Source of the DNA: an uncultured Rhodospirillales bacterium
GTDB taxonomy: Bacteria > Pseudomonadota > Alphaproteobacteria > ATCC43930 > CGMCC-115725
Length of the DNA: 64,000 nucleotides
Assembly (NCBI GenBank): GCA_903828515.1
Contig: CAIKMD010000003.1
Location: forward strand, 496,001-560,000
Direction of reading: 5' to 3'
This document shows, in pieces, positions 34,525 through 44,231 of this stretch. Positions within the stretch are counted from its first letter, which is position 1. Each line of letters opens with the position of its first letter. The notes beneath the pieces were generated by a model. That model did no database searches. It was not told the origin of the DNA and worked only from the letters and a program-made list of their open reading frames with translations. The translations under genes and the position numbers were made by a program.

Positions 34525-35799
34525 GTGGCAGGCGCGGGTGGGGAAAACGGGTTCAGAAGCGCTTTGCGCGCGCTGCACAACCGCGACTTCCGCAATTACA
34601 CGCTCGGCAACGCGATCGCGCTGATCGGGATCTGGATACAGCGCATCGCGGTCGGGTGGCTTGCCTGGCAACTCACCCATTCAGGGTTCTGGCTCGGCAT
34701 GTGCGCCGCCGGCGACCTCGTTCCGGCGATCGTGGTCAGCCCGCTCGCGGGCGCGCTCGCCGACCGGGTGGATCGCGTCCGCCTCATTCAGGTCTCGCTG
34801 ATCCTCGGCATGCTGCAAGCCTGGGCGCTGGCGGTGCTTACCTTCACCGGGTTGATCGACATCTGGAGCCTGTTCGGCCTGACCGTGACGCTCGGGATCA
34901 TCAATGCCCTGAACCAACCCGCGCGCCTCGCGCTGATCTCGAGCCTGGTCGACCGTTCGATGCTGAGTTCGGCGGTCGCGATCAATTCGCTGGTCTTCAA
35001 CAACGCCCGCTTCATCGGTCCCGCCACCGCCGGGTTCGTCATCGCCGAGGGCAGCGTCGGTCTCGCCTTCGCGCTCAACGCGGTGACGTATATGTGTTTC
35101 ATCTGGTCGATGACGCAGATCACCGTCGCGATCGAGGCGCCGATCGGGCCGAGCCATTTCTGGCGCGACCTGAACGAAGGATACAGTTACTCCCTGCGCA
35201 CGCCCGGCATCGGCCAGATGTTCGTGCTGCTCATCATCACGACGGTGGCGATCCGCGGCTTCGTCGAAATGTTTCCGGGCTTCGCCGACGCGGTGTTCGC
35301 GCGTGGCGCGCAAGGGCTTGCCTGGCTCACCGCCATGGTCGGGCTCGGCGCGCTGGTCGGCGGCACCTGGATGCTGCGCCGCAACAGCCTGCAGGGACTG
35401 CCGACCATCGTGATCGCGTCGACCCTGGTGATGGGGATTTCGATCATCGGCTTTGCCGCGACCGACGATTATCCGCTGGCGCTGTTTTGCGTTTTCATCG
35501 CTGGCATCGGCATGACCCTGACCGGCATCGGCGCGCAGACCTTGATTCAAAGCACGACGACGGCGGCGATGCGCGGCCGGGTGATGGGTTTCTACGGCAT
35601 GATCTTTCGCGCCGGCCCGTCGATGAATTCGCTGCTGCTCGGCGCGTTCTCCGAACGCTTCGGCTTGCGCTGGCCGGTCGCCGTCGGCGCCGCGATCTGC
35701 ATCGCGGCATGGCTGTGGTCGCGGCCCCGGCAGGCGGCGATCGAGCAGGCGATCGAGGCGCACGCCAATCCGCCCGCGCTGCCGCGCGCGGCGCAATGA
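34525..35799 (+). CDS. MFS transporter, EntS/MFS_3-like exporter
   Basis: A 424-residue protein with 10 to 12 transmembrane segments. HNRDFRNYTLGNAIALIGIW near the start, LAGALADRVDRVRLIQ (the loop 2-3 motif A region) and MRGRVMGFYGMIFRAGPSMN are characteristic of the MFS_3 exporter group. The GTG at 34525 has GAGGG seven bases upstream; a GTG at 34486 lacks a binding site and would add 13 residues. The stop overlaps the next start as ATGA. Substrate unknown; probably an exporter of small molecules. Confidence 0.88.
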   Translation: MAGAGGENGFRSALRALHNRDFRNYTLGNAIALIGIWIQRIAVGWLAWQLTHSGFWLGMCAAGDLVPAIVVSPLAGALADRVDRVRLIQVSLILGMLQAWALAVLTFTGLIDIWSLFGLTVTLGIINALNQPARLALISSLVDRSMLSSAVAINSLVFNNARFIGPATAGFVIAEGSVGLAFALNAVTYMCFIWSMTQITVAIEAPIGPSHFWRDLNEGYSYSLRTPGIGQMFVLLIITTVAIRGFVEMFPGFADAVFARGAQGLAWLTAMVGLGALVGGTWMLRRNSLQGLPTIVIASTLVMGISIIGFAATDDYPLALFCVFIAGIGMTLTGIGAQTLIQSTTTAAMRGRVMGFYGMIFRAGPSMNSLLLGAFSERFGLRWPVAVGAAICIAAWLWSRPRQAAIEQAIEAHANPPALPRAAQ

Positions 35800-36656
35800 C
35801 CGCGCCGTCGCTGTTCTGTTTCGGCCTCGGCTACAGCGCGCGTCATCTCGCGCGACGCTTGCGTCATGAGGGCTGGACCGTCGCCGGCACCGCGCGGGAA
35901 CCGCCCGCGACACCGGGCGAATTTCCGCTCCACCGTTTCAACCGCGATCATCGCCTGGGCGATCCGGCATCAACGCTCGCCGGCGTCACCCACGCGCTGA
36001 TCTCGGTGCCGCCTAACGACGAGGGCTGTCCGGTGTTCGCGGCACATGGCGCCGATCTTGCCGCGCTCGAATCGCTGCAATGGCTCGGCTATCTCTCGAC
36101 GACCAGCGTCTACGGCGATCGCAACGGCGCGTGGGTCGATGAAGATTCGCCGACGCGGCCGAGCGGCGAGCGCGGCGCGTGGCGGGTGAAAGCGGAGACG
36201 CAATGGCTCGGACTTGGCGTGGCCGTGAACGCCTTTCGCCTCGCGAGTATTTACGGGCCCGGCCGCAACACGCTCGATGCGCTGGCCGCCGGCACGGCGC
36301 GGCGCATCGTCAAACCGGGCCAGGTCTTCTCGCGCATCCATGTCGAGGATCTTGCCGAAACGCTCAGTCGTGCAATGACGCGCCGCGATCCCGGCCGCGT
36401 CTACAATGTGTGCGATGACGAAGCCGCGCCGCAGGACGCGGTGGTGGCCTTCGCCGCGTCGCTGCTCGGCATGACGCCGCCGCCGCTCGAGGCTTTCGAT
36501 GCGGCGACGCTCTCGCCGCTGGCGCGCAGCTTTTACGACGACAACAAGCGCGTCGCGAACCGGCGCATCAAGGACGAACTCGGAATCGTGTTGCGCTATC
36601 CGAGCTATCGCGAGGGTTTTGCCGCGCTCAGCCGAGCAGCGGCGTCAGCGTCCTGA
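35796..36656 (+). CDS. SDR/NAD(P)-binding protein, YeeZ-like
   Basis: A 286-residue atypical SDR. The N-terminal nucleotide motif is FCFGLGYSARHLARRL (G-x-G-x-x-x-R), followed by HALISVPPNDEGCPVF, GYLSTTSVYGDRNGAWVDED (Tyr of the active site) and FRLASIYGPGRNTLDALAAG. YeeZ-type proteins are of unknown substrate. Translation is coupled to the MFS gene through ATGA, and the 3' end overlaps the convergent hydrolase by 29 bases. The pairing with an exporter could mean a shared small-molecule pathway, but this is speculative. Confidence 0.85.
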   Translation: MTAPSLFCFGLGYSARHLARRLRHEGWTVAGTAREPPATPGEFPLHRFNRDHRLGDPASTLAGVTHALISVPPNDEGCPVFAAHGADLAALESLQWLGYLSTTSVYGDRNGAWVDEDSPTRPSGERGAWRVKAETQWLGLGVAVNAFRLASIYGPGRNTLDALAAGTARRIVKPGQVFSRIHVEDLAETLSRAMTRRDPGRVYNVCDDEAAPQDAVVAFAASLLGMTPPPLEAFDAATLSPLARSFYDDNKRVANRRIKDELGIVLRYPSYREGFAALSRAAASAS

Positions 36657-37377
36657 GCAGCAGGTCGAGATCGCTCTCGCGCGACAGGCGATGATCGCCG
36701 TCCTTCACCAGCAGAACCTGCGTGTCGCGCCCGGTGATGCGCTCGGCGAGGTCGAGGCTGGTCTGCCACGGCACGTCGGGATCGTCCATGCCGTGAATGA
36801 GGCGCACCGGGCAATTGATCGCGAGCGGCGCGCGCATGACGAGATGCGCGCGGCCTTCCTCGATCAGCTTGCGGGTAATGAGATAACCCTGCTCGCCATA
36901 TTTTGAGGGGATGCGCGCGGCGCCGTCGGTGATGATGGCTTCGCGCAGGTCGAACGGAAAACGCTGCCACATCAAATCTTCGGTGGCGTCGGGTGCGGCG
37001 GCGAGGCCGACGAGGCCGGCGATGCGCTCGGGCCGCGCCAGCGCCGCGAGCAGCATCATCCAGCCGCCGATGCTCGATCCGACGAGCACAATCTTTCCTT
37101 CTGTGAGCTTGTCGATCACGTTGAGCGTGTCGGCGAGAAAACGCCCGATGGTTGCTTGCGCAAAATCGCCCGATGACGCGCCATGCGCGAAATAATCGAA
37201 GCGCAGATAGGCGTGACGGCGCGCGCCGCAGAAGACGTCGAGCGATTGCGCCTTGATGCCGTTCATGTCGGAGTTGAAACCGCAGAGGAACACCACGCCC
37301 GGCGTCTTTCCGTCGCGCCGGCGGTAGGCGATTGTGGCACCGTCGTCGCGTGTTAAGATGGAAGGAGCTTCATTCAT
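36628..37377 (-). CDS. alpha/beta hydrolase, ABHD10-like
   Basis: A 249-residue alpha/beta hydrolase. GVVFLCGFNSDMNGIKAQSL holds the oxyanion region, LVGSSIGGWMMLLAALARPE the nucleophile elbow (G-x-S-x-G), and DGDHRLSR the catalytic His near the C-terminus; Asp of HGMDDPDVPW completes the set. The group includes thioesterases and carboxylesterases; human ABHD10 is a mitochondrial depalmitoylase. The ATG at 37377 is selected because upstream codons of the same frame are antisense of the glycosyltransferase gene. The two divergent genes are 21 bases apart, too little for separate promoters outside coding DNA. Confidence 0.88.
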   Translation of the reverse strand: MNEAPSILTRDDGATIAYRRRDGKTPGVVFLCGFNSDMNGIKAQSLDVFCGARRHAYLRFDYFAHGASSGDFAQATIGRFLADTLNVIDKLTEGKIVLVGSSIGGWMMLLAALARPERIAGLVGLAAAPDATEDLMWQRFPFDLREAIITDGAARIPSKYGEQGYLITRKLIEEGRAHLVMRAPLAINCPVRLIHGMDDPDVPWQTSLDLAERITGRDTQVLLVKDGDHRLSRESDLDLLLRTLTPLLG

Positions 37378-37398
37378 TCGGACAAACTTCCTGCGCAC

Positions 37399-38586
37399 AT
37401 GAGCACGATCGGCGCCGACACTAACACTCACGCCGAAAGGCGCAAACCGACGGTGCTGCAGATCGTCCCGCGCCTCGTCACCGGCGGGGTCGAGCGCGGC
37501 ACGATCGACGTCGCGACGGCGCTGCTCGCGGCGGGCTGGCGGCCCCTGATCGCCTCCGAAGGCGGTCCGATGACGCGCGAGCTCGATCGCGCCGGCATCA
37601 CCCATATCAAATTGCCGCTCGCGTCGAAAAACCCATTCGTCATTCGCGCCAATGTCGATCGCCTCGCCGCGCTGATCGAACGGATGGATGTCGATATCGT
37701 CCACGCGCGCAGCCGCGCGCCGGCGTGGAGCGCGCATTACGCGGCCAAGCGCACCGGCCGGCATTTCGTCACCACGTTCCACAACGCCTATGCGCTCGGC
37801 TCGATCTTCAAGCGCAAATACAACGCGGTGATGGCGACCGGCGAGCGCGTCATCGCGATCTCGAATTTCGTCGCCGCGCACGTGGCTGACGTCTATGGCG
37901 TCGGCCCGGATCGACTCCGCACCATCCCGCGCGGCGTCGACATCGCGCGCTTCGATCCCGATCGCGTCACGCCCGAGCGCGTGATCCCGTTGCTGAAGGC
38001 GTGGCGGATTCCCGACGGCGCTTCGGTCGTGCTGCTGCCCGGCCGTTTGACTCGCTGGAAGGGTCAGCACGTCCTGGTCGAGGCGATGGCGAAGCTCAAT
38101 CGTCCCGATGCCGTCGCCGTCATCATGGGCAGTGGCCGCGACGGCTATCGCCAGGAACTCGAAGCGGCGGCACAGCGCCATGGCGCGCTCGCCAGCTTCC
38201 GCTTCGTCGACGACACCGCCGATATCGCCGCGGCCTACATGGCGGCCGATGTCGTGGTCTCGGCTTCGACCTCGCCCGAAGGGTTCGGGCGCGTCATCGT
38301 CGAGGCACAGGCAATGGGCCGGCCGGTGGTGGCGACTGCCCATGGCGGCGCGCAGGAAACCGTGGTGCCGGGCGAAACCGGATGGTTGGTGCCGCCGGGC
38401 GACGCCGAAGCGCTCGCCGCGACGTTGGCGACCGTGCTCGATCTCGACGGCAAGCAGCGCATGGCGCTGGCCAAGCGCTCGATCGCGCATATCCGGACCC
38501 ACTTCACCGCCGCGCAGATGACCCAGAAGACTCTCGCGGTCTATGAAGAGCTGATGCCGCAAGCCGCGGCGATCGCGGCGGCCTAG
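37399..38586 (+). CDS. glycosyltransferase family 4 protein
   Basis: A 395-residue GT-B fold glycosyltransferase. The N-terminal half has VLQIVPRLVTGGVERGTIDV, and the C-terminal half has VLLPGRLTRWKGQHVLVEAM, VVSASTSPEGFGRVIVEAQA (E-x(7)-E donor-binding motif) and GGAQETVVPGETGWLVPPGD. It uses a nucleotide-sugar donor; an LPS or capsule role is suggested by the heptosyltransferase-like gene 11 bases downstream. No membrane segment is present. Sugar specificity cannot be read. Confidence 0.92.
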   Translation: MSTIGADTNTHAERRKPTVLQIVPRLVTGGVERGTIDVATALLAAGWRPLIASEGGPMTRELDRAGITHIKLPLASKNPFVIRANVDRLAALIERMDVDIVHARSRAPAWSAHYAAKRTGRHFVTTFHNAYALGSIFKRKYNAVMATGERVIAISNFVAAHVADVYGVGPDRLRTIPRGVDIARFDPDRVTPERVIPLLKAWRIPDGASVVLLPGRLTRWKGQHVLVEAMAKLNRPDAVAVIMGSGRDGYRQELEAAAQRHGALASFRFVDDTADIAAAYMAADVVVSASTSPEGFGRVIVEAQAMGRPVVATAHGGAQETVVPGETGWLVPPGDAEALAATLATVLDLDGKQRMALAKRSIAHIRTHFTAAQMTQKTLAVYEELMPQAAAIAAA

Positions 38587-38597
38587 CGCCGGCCATC

Positions 38598-39512
38598 TTG
38601 AAGATTCTCGTCATCAAGCTTGGGGCACTGGGCGATTTCGTGCAGGCGATGGGACCGTTCGCGGCGATCCGCGTGCATCATCCGCGCGCGCAAATCACCC
38701 TGCTGACGACCGCGCCCTACGCCGACTTCGCGCGCGCCGCACCCTATTTCGACGATGTCTGGGTCGACGTGCGGCCGCGCCTTTATGACGTGCAGGCGTT
38801 GCTGCGCCTGCGGAAACGCTTGCGCGATGCGGCGTTCGATTTCATCTATGACCTGCAGACCTCGTCGCGCTCGAACTGGTATTTCCGCCTGATGGGGCCC
38901 GAGACGCCGAACTGGTCGGGCATCGCGCCGGGCGCCTCGCATCCGCACGCCAATCCCGAACGCGATTTCATCCACACGCTCGACCGCCAGGCCGATCAGT
39001 TGCGCATGGCCGGGATCGCCGCGGTGCCGCCGCCCGACCTCGCCTGGGCGAAAGCCGATATCGCGCGGTTTCAACTGCCGGCGCGCTTCGTCCTGCTGGT
39101 GCCGGGCGGGGCGGCACATCGGCCGGAAAAGCGCTGGCCGGCCGATCGTTATCTGGCGCTGGCGCAATTCCTCGCCGCGCGCGACGTGACGCCGGTGGCG
39201 ATCGGCGGCGCCGACGAGGCCGATCTCGGCCGCGCGCTCGGCCTCGGCTGCCCGGCGTTGCGCGATCTCACCGGCCAGACCGGGTTTGCCGACATCGCCG
39301 CGCTCGGCAAAGCCGCGCTTCACACCGTGGGCAACGATACCGGCCCGATGCATCTGATCGCGGCGGGCGGCGGGGCGGCGACGGTGCTCTATTCCGCCGC
39401 CTCCGATCCGGCGCTGACCCAGCCGCGCGGGGCCCGGATCACCGTTCTGCGCCGCGACAGTCTCGCCGACCTGAGCGTCGACGAGGTTGCCGCGACGCTT
39501 GGCTTAAGCTAA
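38598..39512 (+). CDS. glycosyltransferase family 9 (heptosyltransferase-like)
   Basis: A 304-residue GT9 protein. [20 protein letters not shown] is the N-terminal acceptor-side motif of ADP-heptose:LPS transferases, and [20 protein letters not shown] and [20 protein letters not shown] are the donor-side motifs. It may add heptose or a related sugar to the LPS core. The start is TTG; no Shine-Dalgarno is obvious, so it is probably translated by coupling to the glycosyltransferase 11 bases upstream. It is followed by thrS after 47 bases. Confidence 0.9.
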   Translation: MKILVIKLGALGDFVQAMGPFAAIRVHHPRAQITLLTTAPYADFARAAPYFDDVWVDVRPRLYDVQALLRLRKRLRDAAFDFIYDLQTSSRSNWYFRLMGPETPNWSGIAPGASHPHANPERDFIHTLDRQADQLRMAGIAAVPPPDLAWAKADIARFQLPARFVLLVPGGAAHRPEKRWPADRYLALAQFLAARDVTPVAIGGADEADLGRALGLGCPALRDLTGQTGFADIAALGKAALHTVGNDTGPMHLIAAGGGAATVLYSAASDPALTQPRGARITVLRRDSLADLSVDEVAATLGLS

Positions 39513-39559
39513 ATCGTCCCGGTTTCACGGCCATTTCTCGCGAGGTTTCGTCCGCCCAC

Positions 39560-41530
39560 ATGCCGCCCGCCAGCGACGCCAGTTCTTCGCCCGTCGCCAT
39601 CACCTTGCCCGATGGGTCGGTGCGCCAGTATCCGGGACCGGTGACCGGCGCCGAAATCGCGGCATCGATCGGGCCGGGCCTCGCCAAGGCGGCGGTGGCG
39701 ATCAGGCTCGATGGTGGCGAGCCCAAGGATCTCTCGCGGCCGATCGACCGCGACACCAGGATCGCGATCCTGACCCGCGACGCGCCCGAGGCGCTCGAGA
39801 TCATTCGCCACGACGCGGCCCATGTCATGGCCGAAGCGGTGAAGGAACTCTATCCCGAGACGCAGGTCACCTTCGGTCCCTCGACCGAGACCGGTTTCTA
39901 TTACGACTTCGCGCGGGCCACGCCTTTCACGCCCGAGGATCTCGCGCGCATCGAGACGCGCATGCACGAGATCGTCGATCGCGACGAGACGATCACCCGC
40001 GCGGAGATGGAGCGCGACCAGGCCGCCGAATTTTTCGCCGAGCGCGGCGAGAAATACAAAGCCGAATGGATTCACGAAATCCCCAAGGGCGAGGCGATCA
40101 GCGTCTATCGCCAGGGCGATTTCACCGATCTCTGCGTCGGCCCGCATCTGCCCTCGACGGGCAAGCTCGGTCATGCGTTCAAGCTGATGAAGGTGGCGGG
40201 CGCCTATTGGCGCGGCGACGCGCGCAACGCGCAGCTTCAACGCGTCTACGGCACCGCCTGGGCGACCGAGAAGGAATTGAAACAATATCTCTTCCAGTTG
40301 GAAGAGGCTGATAAGCGCGATCATCGCCGATTGGGCCGCGAGCTCGATCTCTTTCATCAGCAGGAAGAAGCGGTCGGCGCGGTGTTCTGGCATCCGAAAG
40401 GCTGGACGCTTTATCGCGTGATCGAGGAATACATCCGCGAGCGCCTCAAAAAAGCGAACTATGTCGAGGTGAAGACGCCGCAACTGCTCGACCGCTCGCT
40501 GTGGGAAGCCTCGGGCCACTGGGAAAAATTCCACCAGCACATGTTCACCATCGTCGACGAGGGCGAAAAGCGCGTCCTCGCGGTGAAGCCGATGAACTGC
40601 CCCGGTCACGTGCAGATCTTCCGCCAGCATCTGCATTCCTATCGCGAGTTGCCATTGCGCATGGCCGAGTTCGGCTCGTGTCATCGCAACGAACCGTCGG
40701 GCGCGCTGCACGGCATCATGCGGGTGCGTGCCTTCACGCAAGACGACGCGCATATTTTCTGCACCGAGGATCAGGTGACGGCCGAAAGCGTCGCGTTCTG
40801 CGATCTGCTGCAAAGCGTCTATCGCGATTTCGGCTTCAAGGACGTCAGCGTCAAATTCTCCGATCGCCCGCCGACCCGCGCCGGCACCGACGCGACCTGG
40901 GACAAGGCTGAGGCGGCGCTCAAACACGCGGTCGAGGCGGCGGGTCTGCCCTATACGCTCAATCCCGGCGAAGGCGCGTTCTACGGGCCGAAACTGGAAT
41001 TTGTCTTGCGGGACGCGCTCGGGCGCGACTGGCAATGCGGCACGCTGCAGGTCGATTTCGTCCTGCCGGAACGGCTCGACGCGAACTACATCGGCGAAGA
41101 TGGACAACGTCATCGTCCCGTCATGCTGCACCGCGCCATCCTCGGCTCGATGGAGCGCTTCATCGCCATCCTGATCGAGGAATATGCCGGGCGTTTCCCG
41201 CTCTGGCTGGCGCCGACGCAAGCGGTGGTATTGACCATCACCGATGAGGCCAACGCCTATGCCGAGGAGGTGCGCGCCGCCTGCGCCGCCGCCGGCCTGC
41301 GCGTCGGCATCGATCTCACCAACGAGAAGATTAATTATAAAGTGCGCGAGCACAGTCTCGCCAAGGTTCCCGCCCTGCTGGTCGTCGGCAAGCGCGAAGC
41401 CGCCGAAGGACTCGTCGCGCTGCGCCGCCTGGGCGGTAAAGACCAAGAAAATCTTGCACTTGGCGATGCCATCGCTAGATTAAAACAAGAGGCAGCGGTG
41501 CCTTCGCATGCCGCTGCCGTCACCAATTAA
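39560..41530 (+). CDS. thrS: threonyl-tRNA synthetase
   Basis: A 656-residue class II synthetase charging tRNA-Thr. Domains are TGS (about 11-75, [20 protein letters not shown]), the editing domain with H84-DAA-H88 and [10 protein letters not shown], the catalytic core with zinc ligands in [17 protein letters not shown] and [11 protein letters not shown], and the C-terminal anticodon-binding domain ([20 protein letters not shown]). The length is normal. It is followed by infC with only 11 bases from stop to start, the conserved thrS-infC pair. Confidence 0.97.
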   Translation: MPPASDASSSPVAITLPDGSVRQYPGPVTGAEIAASIGPGLAKAAVAIRLDGGEPKDLSRPIDRDTRIAILTRDAPEALEIIRHDAAHVMAEAVKELYPETQVTFGPSTETGFYYDFARATPFTPEDLARIETRMHEIVDRDETITRAEMERDQAAEFFAERGEKYKAEWIHEIPKGEAISVYRQGDFTDLCVGPHLPSTGKLGHAFKLMKVAGAYWRGDARNAQLQRVYGTAWATEKELKQYLFQLEEADKRDHRRLGRELDLFHQQEEAVGAVFWHPKGWTLYRVIEEYIRERLKKANYVEVKTPQLLDRSLWEASGHWEKFHQHMFTIVDEGEKRVLAVKPMNCPGHVQIFRQHLHSYRELPLRMAEFGSCHRNEPSGALHGIMRVRAFTQDDAHIFCTEDQVTAESVAFCDLLQSVYRDFGFKDVSVKFSDRPPTRAGTDATWDKAEAALKHAVEAAGLPYTLNPGEGAFYGPKLEFVLRDALGRDWQCGTLQVDFVLPERLDANYIGEDGQRHRPVMLHRAILGSMERFIAILIEEYAGRFPLWLAPTQAVVLTITDEANAYAEEVRAACAAAGLRVGIDLTNEKINYKVREHSLAKVPALLVVGKREAAEGLVALRRLGGKDQENLALGDAIARLKQEAAVPSHAAAVTN

Positions 41531-41541
41531 GGAGGGACCGC

Positions 41542-42081
41542 ATCCCAAGACCAGCACAAGCGCCGCCGCCACCCCGCAATGACGGGCCGCGCATCAATGA
41601 AGAGATCACGTCGCCGCGCGTGCGGCTCGTGAATGAGCGGGGTGAAATGCTCGGTGTCGTCACGCGCAACGATGCGCTGGCCAAGGCACTCGAAGCAGGA
41701 TTGGATCTCGTCGAGGTTTCTCCGGGCGCCGATCCGCCAGTCTGCAAAATTCTCGACTTCGGCAAATTCAAATACGAAGAACAGAAGCGCAAGAACGAGG
41801 CGCGCAAGAAGCAGAAAGTCATCGAGGTCAAGGAGATCAAACTCCGGCCCGGCATCGACGATCACGATTACGACGTGAAGATGCGCTCGATGCGAAGCTT
41901 CATCGACGAAGGTGACAAGGTGAAAGTGACGATGCGCTTTCGTGGTCGCGAGCTCGCGCATCAGGAACTCGGCATGAACGTGTTGATGCGCGTGAAAGGC
42001 GATCTCGATCTCGTCGCCAAGATCGAACAGCATCCGCGCATGGAAGGCCGTCAGATGACGATGGTGATGTCGCCGAAGTAA
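41542..42081 (+). CDS. infC: translation initiation factor IF-3 with an AUC start codon
   Basis: A 179-residue IF-3. From ATC at 41542 the frame reads [20 protein letters not shown] and continues without a stop into [20 protein letters not shown], covering the N-terminal domain, then the linker ([20 protein letters not shown]) and the C-terminal domain. GPRINEEI is the conserved IF-3 start region, which lies before the first ATG-class codon at 41620, so the start must be upstream. GGAGGG at 41531-41536 is five bases before ATC and no ATG, GTG or TTG exists in frame. Non-AUG starts of infC are known and allow IF-3 to repress its own translation. Confidence 0.92.
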   Translation: MPRPAQAPPPPRNDGPRINEEITSPRVRLVNERGEMLGVVTRNDALAKALEAGLDLVEVSPGADPPVCKILDFGKFKYEEQKRKNEARKKQKVIEVKEIKLRPGIDDHDYDVKMRSMRSFIDEGDKVKVTMRFRGRELAHQELGMNVLMRVKGDLDLVAKIEQHPRMEGRQMTMVMSPK

Positions 42082-42119
42082 CGGCGGACATCCCTCGCAT
42101 CGTTCTCCGATACGGAAAC

Positions 42120-42173
42120 GCTTAGAAACACGCTCGCCGCAATGGTTTACGTTGCGCGCGAGTGTGTTTAAGC
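42120..42173 (+). promoter_or_regulatory. long imperfect hairpin after infC
   Basis: GCTTAGAAACACGCTCGC (from 42120) pairs imperfectly with GCGAGTGTGTTTAAGC (ending 42173), with an inner GCAA / TTGC stem. No T-tract follows. It may terminate or attenuate infC transcription or stabilise a transcript end. Confidence 0.4.
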
Positions 42174-42208
42174 TTGCCCCGAATTTAGAAAAATGAGGGG
42201 CCCCCGTG

Positions 42209-43015
42209 ATGAAATGTTTGATGGTGACGCTGGCCGTGGCCCTGCTCGCCATCGGGGTGGCGCACGCGCAATCCGACGCGACGCATGTCGGCGCGCCGCT
42301 CGATCTGCATCCGCCCGTTGCCCCGTCGCATGTGTCGCCGGTCCGCACGCGAACCACACCGGCGACGGTCTCGATCTTCGACATCAACCCGACGGCCGGC
42401 CCCTCGCAACCGGCCGTGCATCGCGCGGCCGTTCATGCGACGAAGGCGCACAAGCATAAAAAGCCGGTCGTGCATGAGGTCGTGCTGCGCCATCCGGCAA
42501 AGAAGCCGCCGCCGCCGGTCGTGCACGCGAAGGCAACGCATACCAAGCCAGCGCATGTCCAGTTGGTGCAGATGCGGACGCCATCGCCGACGATGACCTA
42601 CACCAAGGCGCCGCCCGCCACGGCGCGCCACGCCAAGACAAAACAATTGCCGCACGCCAGGACTGCGCCGGTGAAGTACGCGAACGACAAGATTCCGCAT
42701 GCCAAGACGGCTCAAATCCATACGGTTCGCACCGCGACGGTCCAGGCCAAGCTCACCCATCCTGTCGCAATGGCCCGCCCGCCGGCGCGGAAGCCCGCGC
42801 ATCACGCCCCCGTGGAAGTCGCTGATCGGCACAGCCAGCACATCGATGAATTTCAGAACAGCGACGTGCTCAACGATCTGTCGGCGCACGGCTATGCCGA
42901 TTTCAAGAATTTCCACCGCGTGGGCAGCCACTATGCCGCGACGGTCAATCGCGACGGCCGCGACATCGCCCTGACCGTCGATCCGCGCACCCATCAGGTG
43001 ACGGCAAGCCCCTGA
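42209..43015 (+). CDS. secreted His/Lys/Pro/Ala-rich protein of unknown function
   Basis: A 268-residue exported protein. The signal peptide MKCLMVTLAVALLAIGVAHA is followed by a 180-residue low-complexity region rich in His, Lys, Ala, Pro and Thr (for example KAHKHKKPVVHEVVLRHPAK), then a small folded domain of about 55 residues at the end: QNSDVLNDLSAHGYADFKNF and DGRDIALTVDPRTHQVTASP. The last part resembles PepSY-like domains in pattern (x-G-Y-x-x-F-x-x-x-x-x-x-G-x-x-Y-x-x-x-V). GAGGGG eight bases upstream supports ATG 42209; a GTG at 42206 is equally possible. It lies between infC and rpmI, which are usually adjacent. Confidence 0.8.
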   Translation: MKCLMVTLAVALLAIGVAHAQSDATHVGAPLDLHPPVAPSHVSPVRTRTTPATVSIFDINPTAGPSQPAVHRAAVHATKAHKHKKPVVHEVVLRHPAKKPPPPVVHAKATHTKPAHVQLVQMRTPSPTMTYTKAPPATARHAKTKQLPHARTAPVKYANDKIPHAKTAQIHTVRTATVQAKLTHPVAMARPPARKPAHHAPVEVADRHSQHIDEFQNSDVLNDLSAHGYADFKNFHRVGSHYAATVNRDGRDIALTVDPRTHQVTASP

Positions 43016-43289
43016 CGGCCGCTCCGGTCGTTCCTTGTCACGGGTTTGGGCTCTTTCTCTTAGCTTCCCGCGGACGAGTGTCGCCCGGCGCCGCTATCGG
43101 CTGAGTTGGATGCGATCCGCCGCCAGCAGACCGCTGCGCGAACCCCAGAAACCTAATCGTTGCCTATAGGGATACCCGATAGAAATAGCGGGGCAACGGT
43201 CTTTCGCTACGGTGAGGGGCGTGACCTTATGGGCCGATGGGAAGCGGGTTTTCGTTCATTCCGAAACGACCTTTGGAGCGCCATGCCGA

Positions 43290-43472
43290 ATGGTAGATCC
43301 AGCGGCGCCGACACATCAGCAGCAGATTGACCGACTGGTCGAATCGGCCAAACGACGTCGAGAACAAGCAGCGACAATCGACGATAAAGCCGAGCACGAC
43401 CGGCAGATCCTTCATGCCGAAATGCTCGAGTATCTGATCGAGCAACTGCGGTCGGGTGCGCGTAAAGGCTGA
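43290..43472 (+). CDS. short charged hypothetical protein, 60 residues
   Basis: The frame from ATG 43290 gives MVDPAAPTHQQQIDRLVESA followed by a helical, charged stretch ending LRSGARKG; it is probably a helical hairpin or coiled coil. A GTG at 43212 would add 26 residues with no clear character. No family is recognised. Confidence 0.45.
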   Translation: MVDPAAPTHQQQIDRLVESAKRRREQAATIDDKAEHDRQILHAEMLEYLIEQLRSGARKG

Positions 43473-43645
43473 GCCCGGTGGCCTTGGGGCGGTCGCCGCC
43501 GAATCCCGGAAAGGCAACCCATCACGGCTTCGGCTTGCCATTTGACCCCCGTGCCGGTATAAACCGCGCCTCGTTATCCGGGCGGCTGGCCTGCGGGCAT
43601 GCCTCGTCGCCTTTCTCTTAAATCCTTGAACTGAAAGGATAAAAA

Positions 43646-43846
43646 ATGCCCAAGATGAAGACCAAGAGCGGCGCCAAAAAGCGCTTCTCGCGCACCGCCA
43701 CGGGTTTGATCAAGGCCGGCGTCGCGCACAAGCGCCATCGCCTGATCTCCAAGCCGCAACAGATGAAGCGTAAGGCACGGGGTACCGTGATCCTTCAGCC
43801 GGGCGATACCAAGCTCGTGCTGACCTACATGCCGTATCTGAGGTAG
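43646..43846 (+). CDS. rpmI: 50S ribosomal protein L35
   Basis: A 66-residue basic protein with the invariant start MPKMKTKSGAKKRFSRTATG and ending MPYLR, fully typical of L35. AAAGGA seven bases or so upstream is the ribosome binding site. It is six bases before rplT; the two form the conserved rpmI-rplT pair, which in other bacteria is repressed by L20 binding its leader. Confidence 0.98.
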   Translation: MPKMKTKSGAKKRFSRTATGLIKAGVAHKRHRLISKPQQMKRKARGTVILQPGDTKLVLTYMPYLR

Positions 43847-43852
43847 GCACCC

Positions 43853-44215
43853 ATGGCACACGTTAAACGCGGTGTGACGGCGCATGCCCGTCACAAGAAG
43901 GTTCTCGATCTCGCCAAAGGCTATCGCGGCCGCTCGAATTCGAGCTTCCGGATCGCCATCGAAAAGGTCGAGAAGGGCCTGCGCTACGCCTATCGCGACC
44001 GTCGCGTCAAAAAGCGCAATTTCCGCGCCTTGTGGATTCAGCGCATCAACGCCGGCGCGCGCGAAGCGGGCATCACCTACTCGCAACTGATCAACGGGCT
44101 GAAGCTGGCGGGTATCGAACTCGACCGCAAAGTCCTCGCCGATCTCGCGGCGCGCGAGCCCCAGGCGTTTCAGGCGATCGTAGCCCAAGCACAAGCGGCC
44201 CTGCCGAAGCCCTGA
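43853..44215 (+). CDS. rplT: 50S ribosomal protein L20
   Basis: A 120-residue protein, [20 protein letters not shown] then [20 protein letters not shown], with the usual end [19 protein letters not shown]20 is an early assembly protein of the large subunit and a translational repressor of its own operon in E. coli and Bacillus. It is 16 bases before pheS, as in many bacteria. Confidence 0.98.
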   Translation: MAHVKRGVTAHARHKKVLDLAKGYRGRSNSSFRIAIEKVEKGLRYAYRDRRVKKRNFRALWIQRINAGAREAGITYSQLINGLKLAGIELDRKVLADLAAREPQAFQAIVAQAQAALPKP

Positions 44216-44231
44216 GATAGGGCCGGCGGCG

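Noticed and set aside
34656..36656. Plus-strand frame of about 666 codons suggesting an MFS-SDR fusion
   Set aside because: The first 380 codons are the MFS gene read out of frame; the real SDR gene begins at 35796 in an ATGA overlap.
39509..41446. Minus-strand frame of about 645 codons opposite thrS
   Set aside because: It is a shadow of thrS, with a composition typical of antisense translation.
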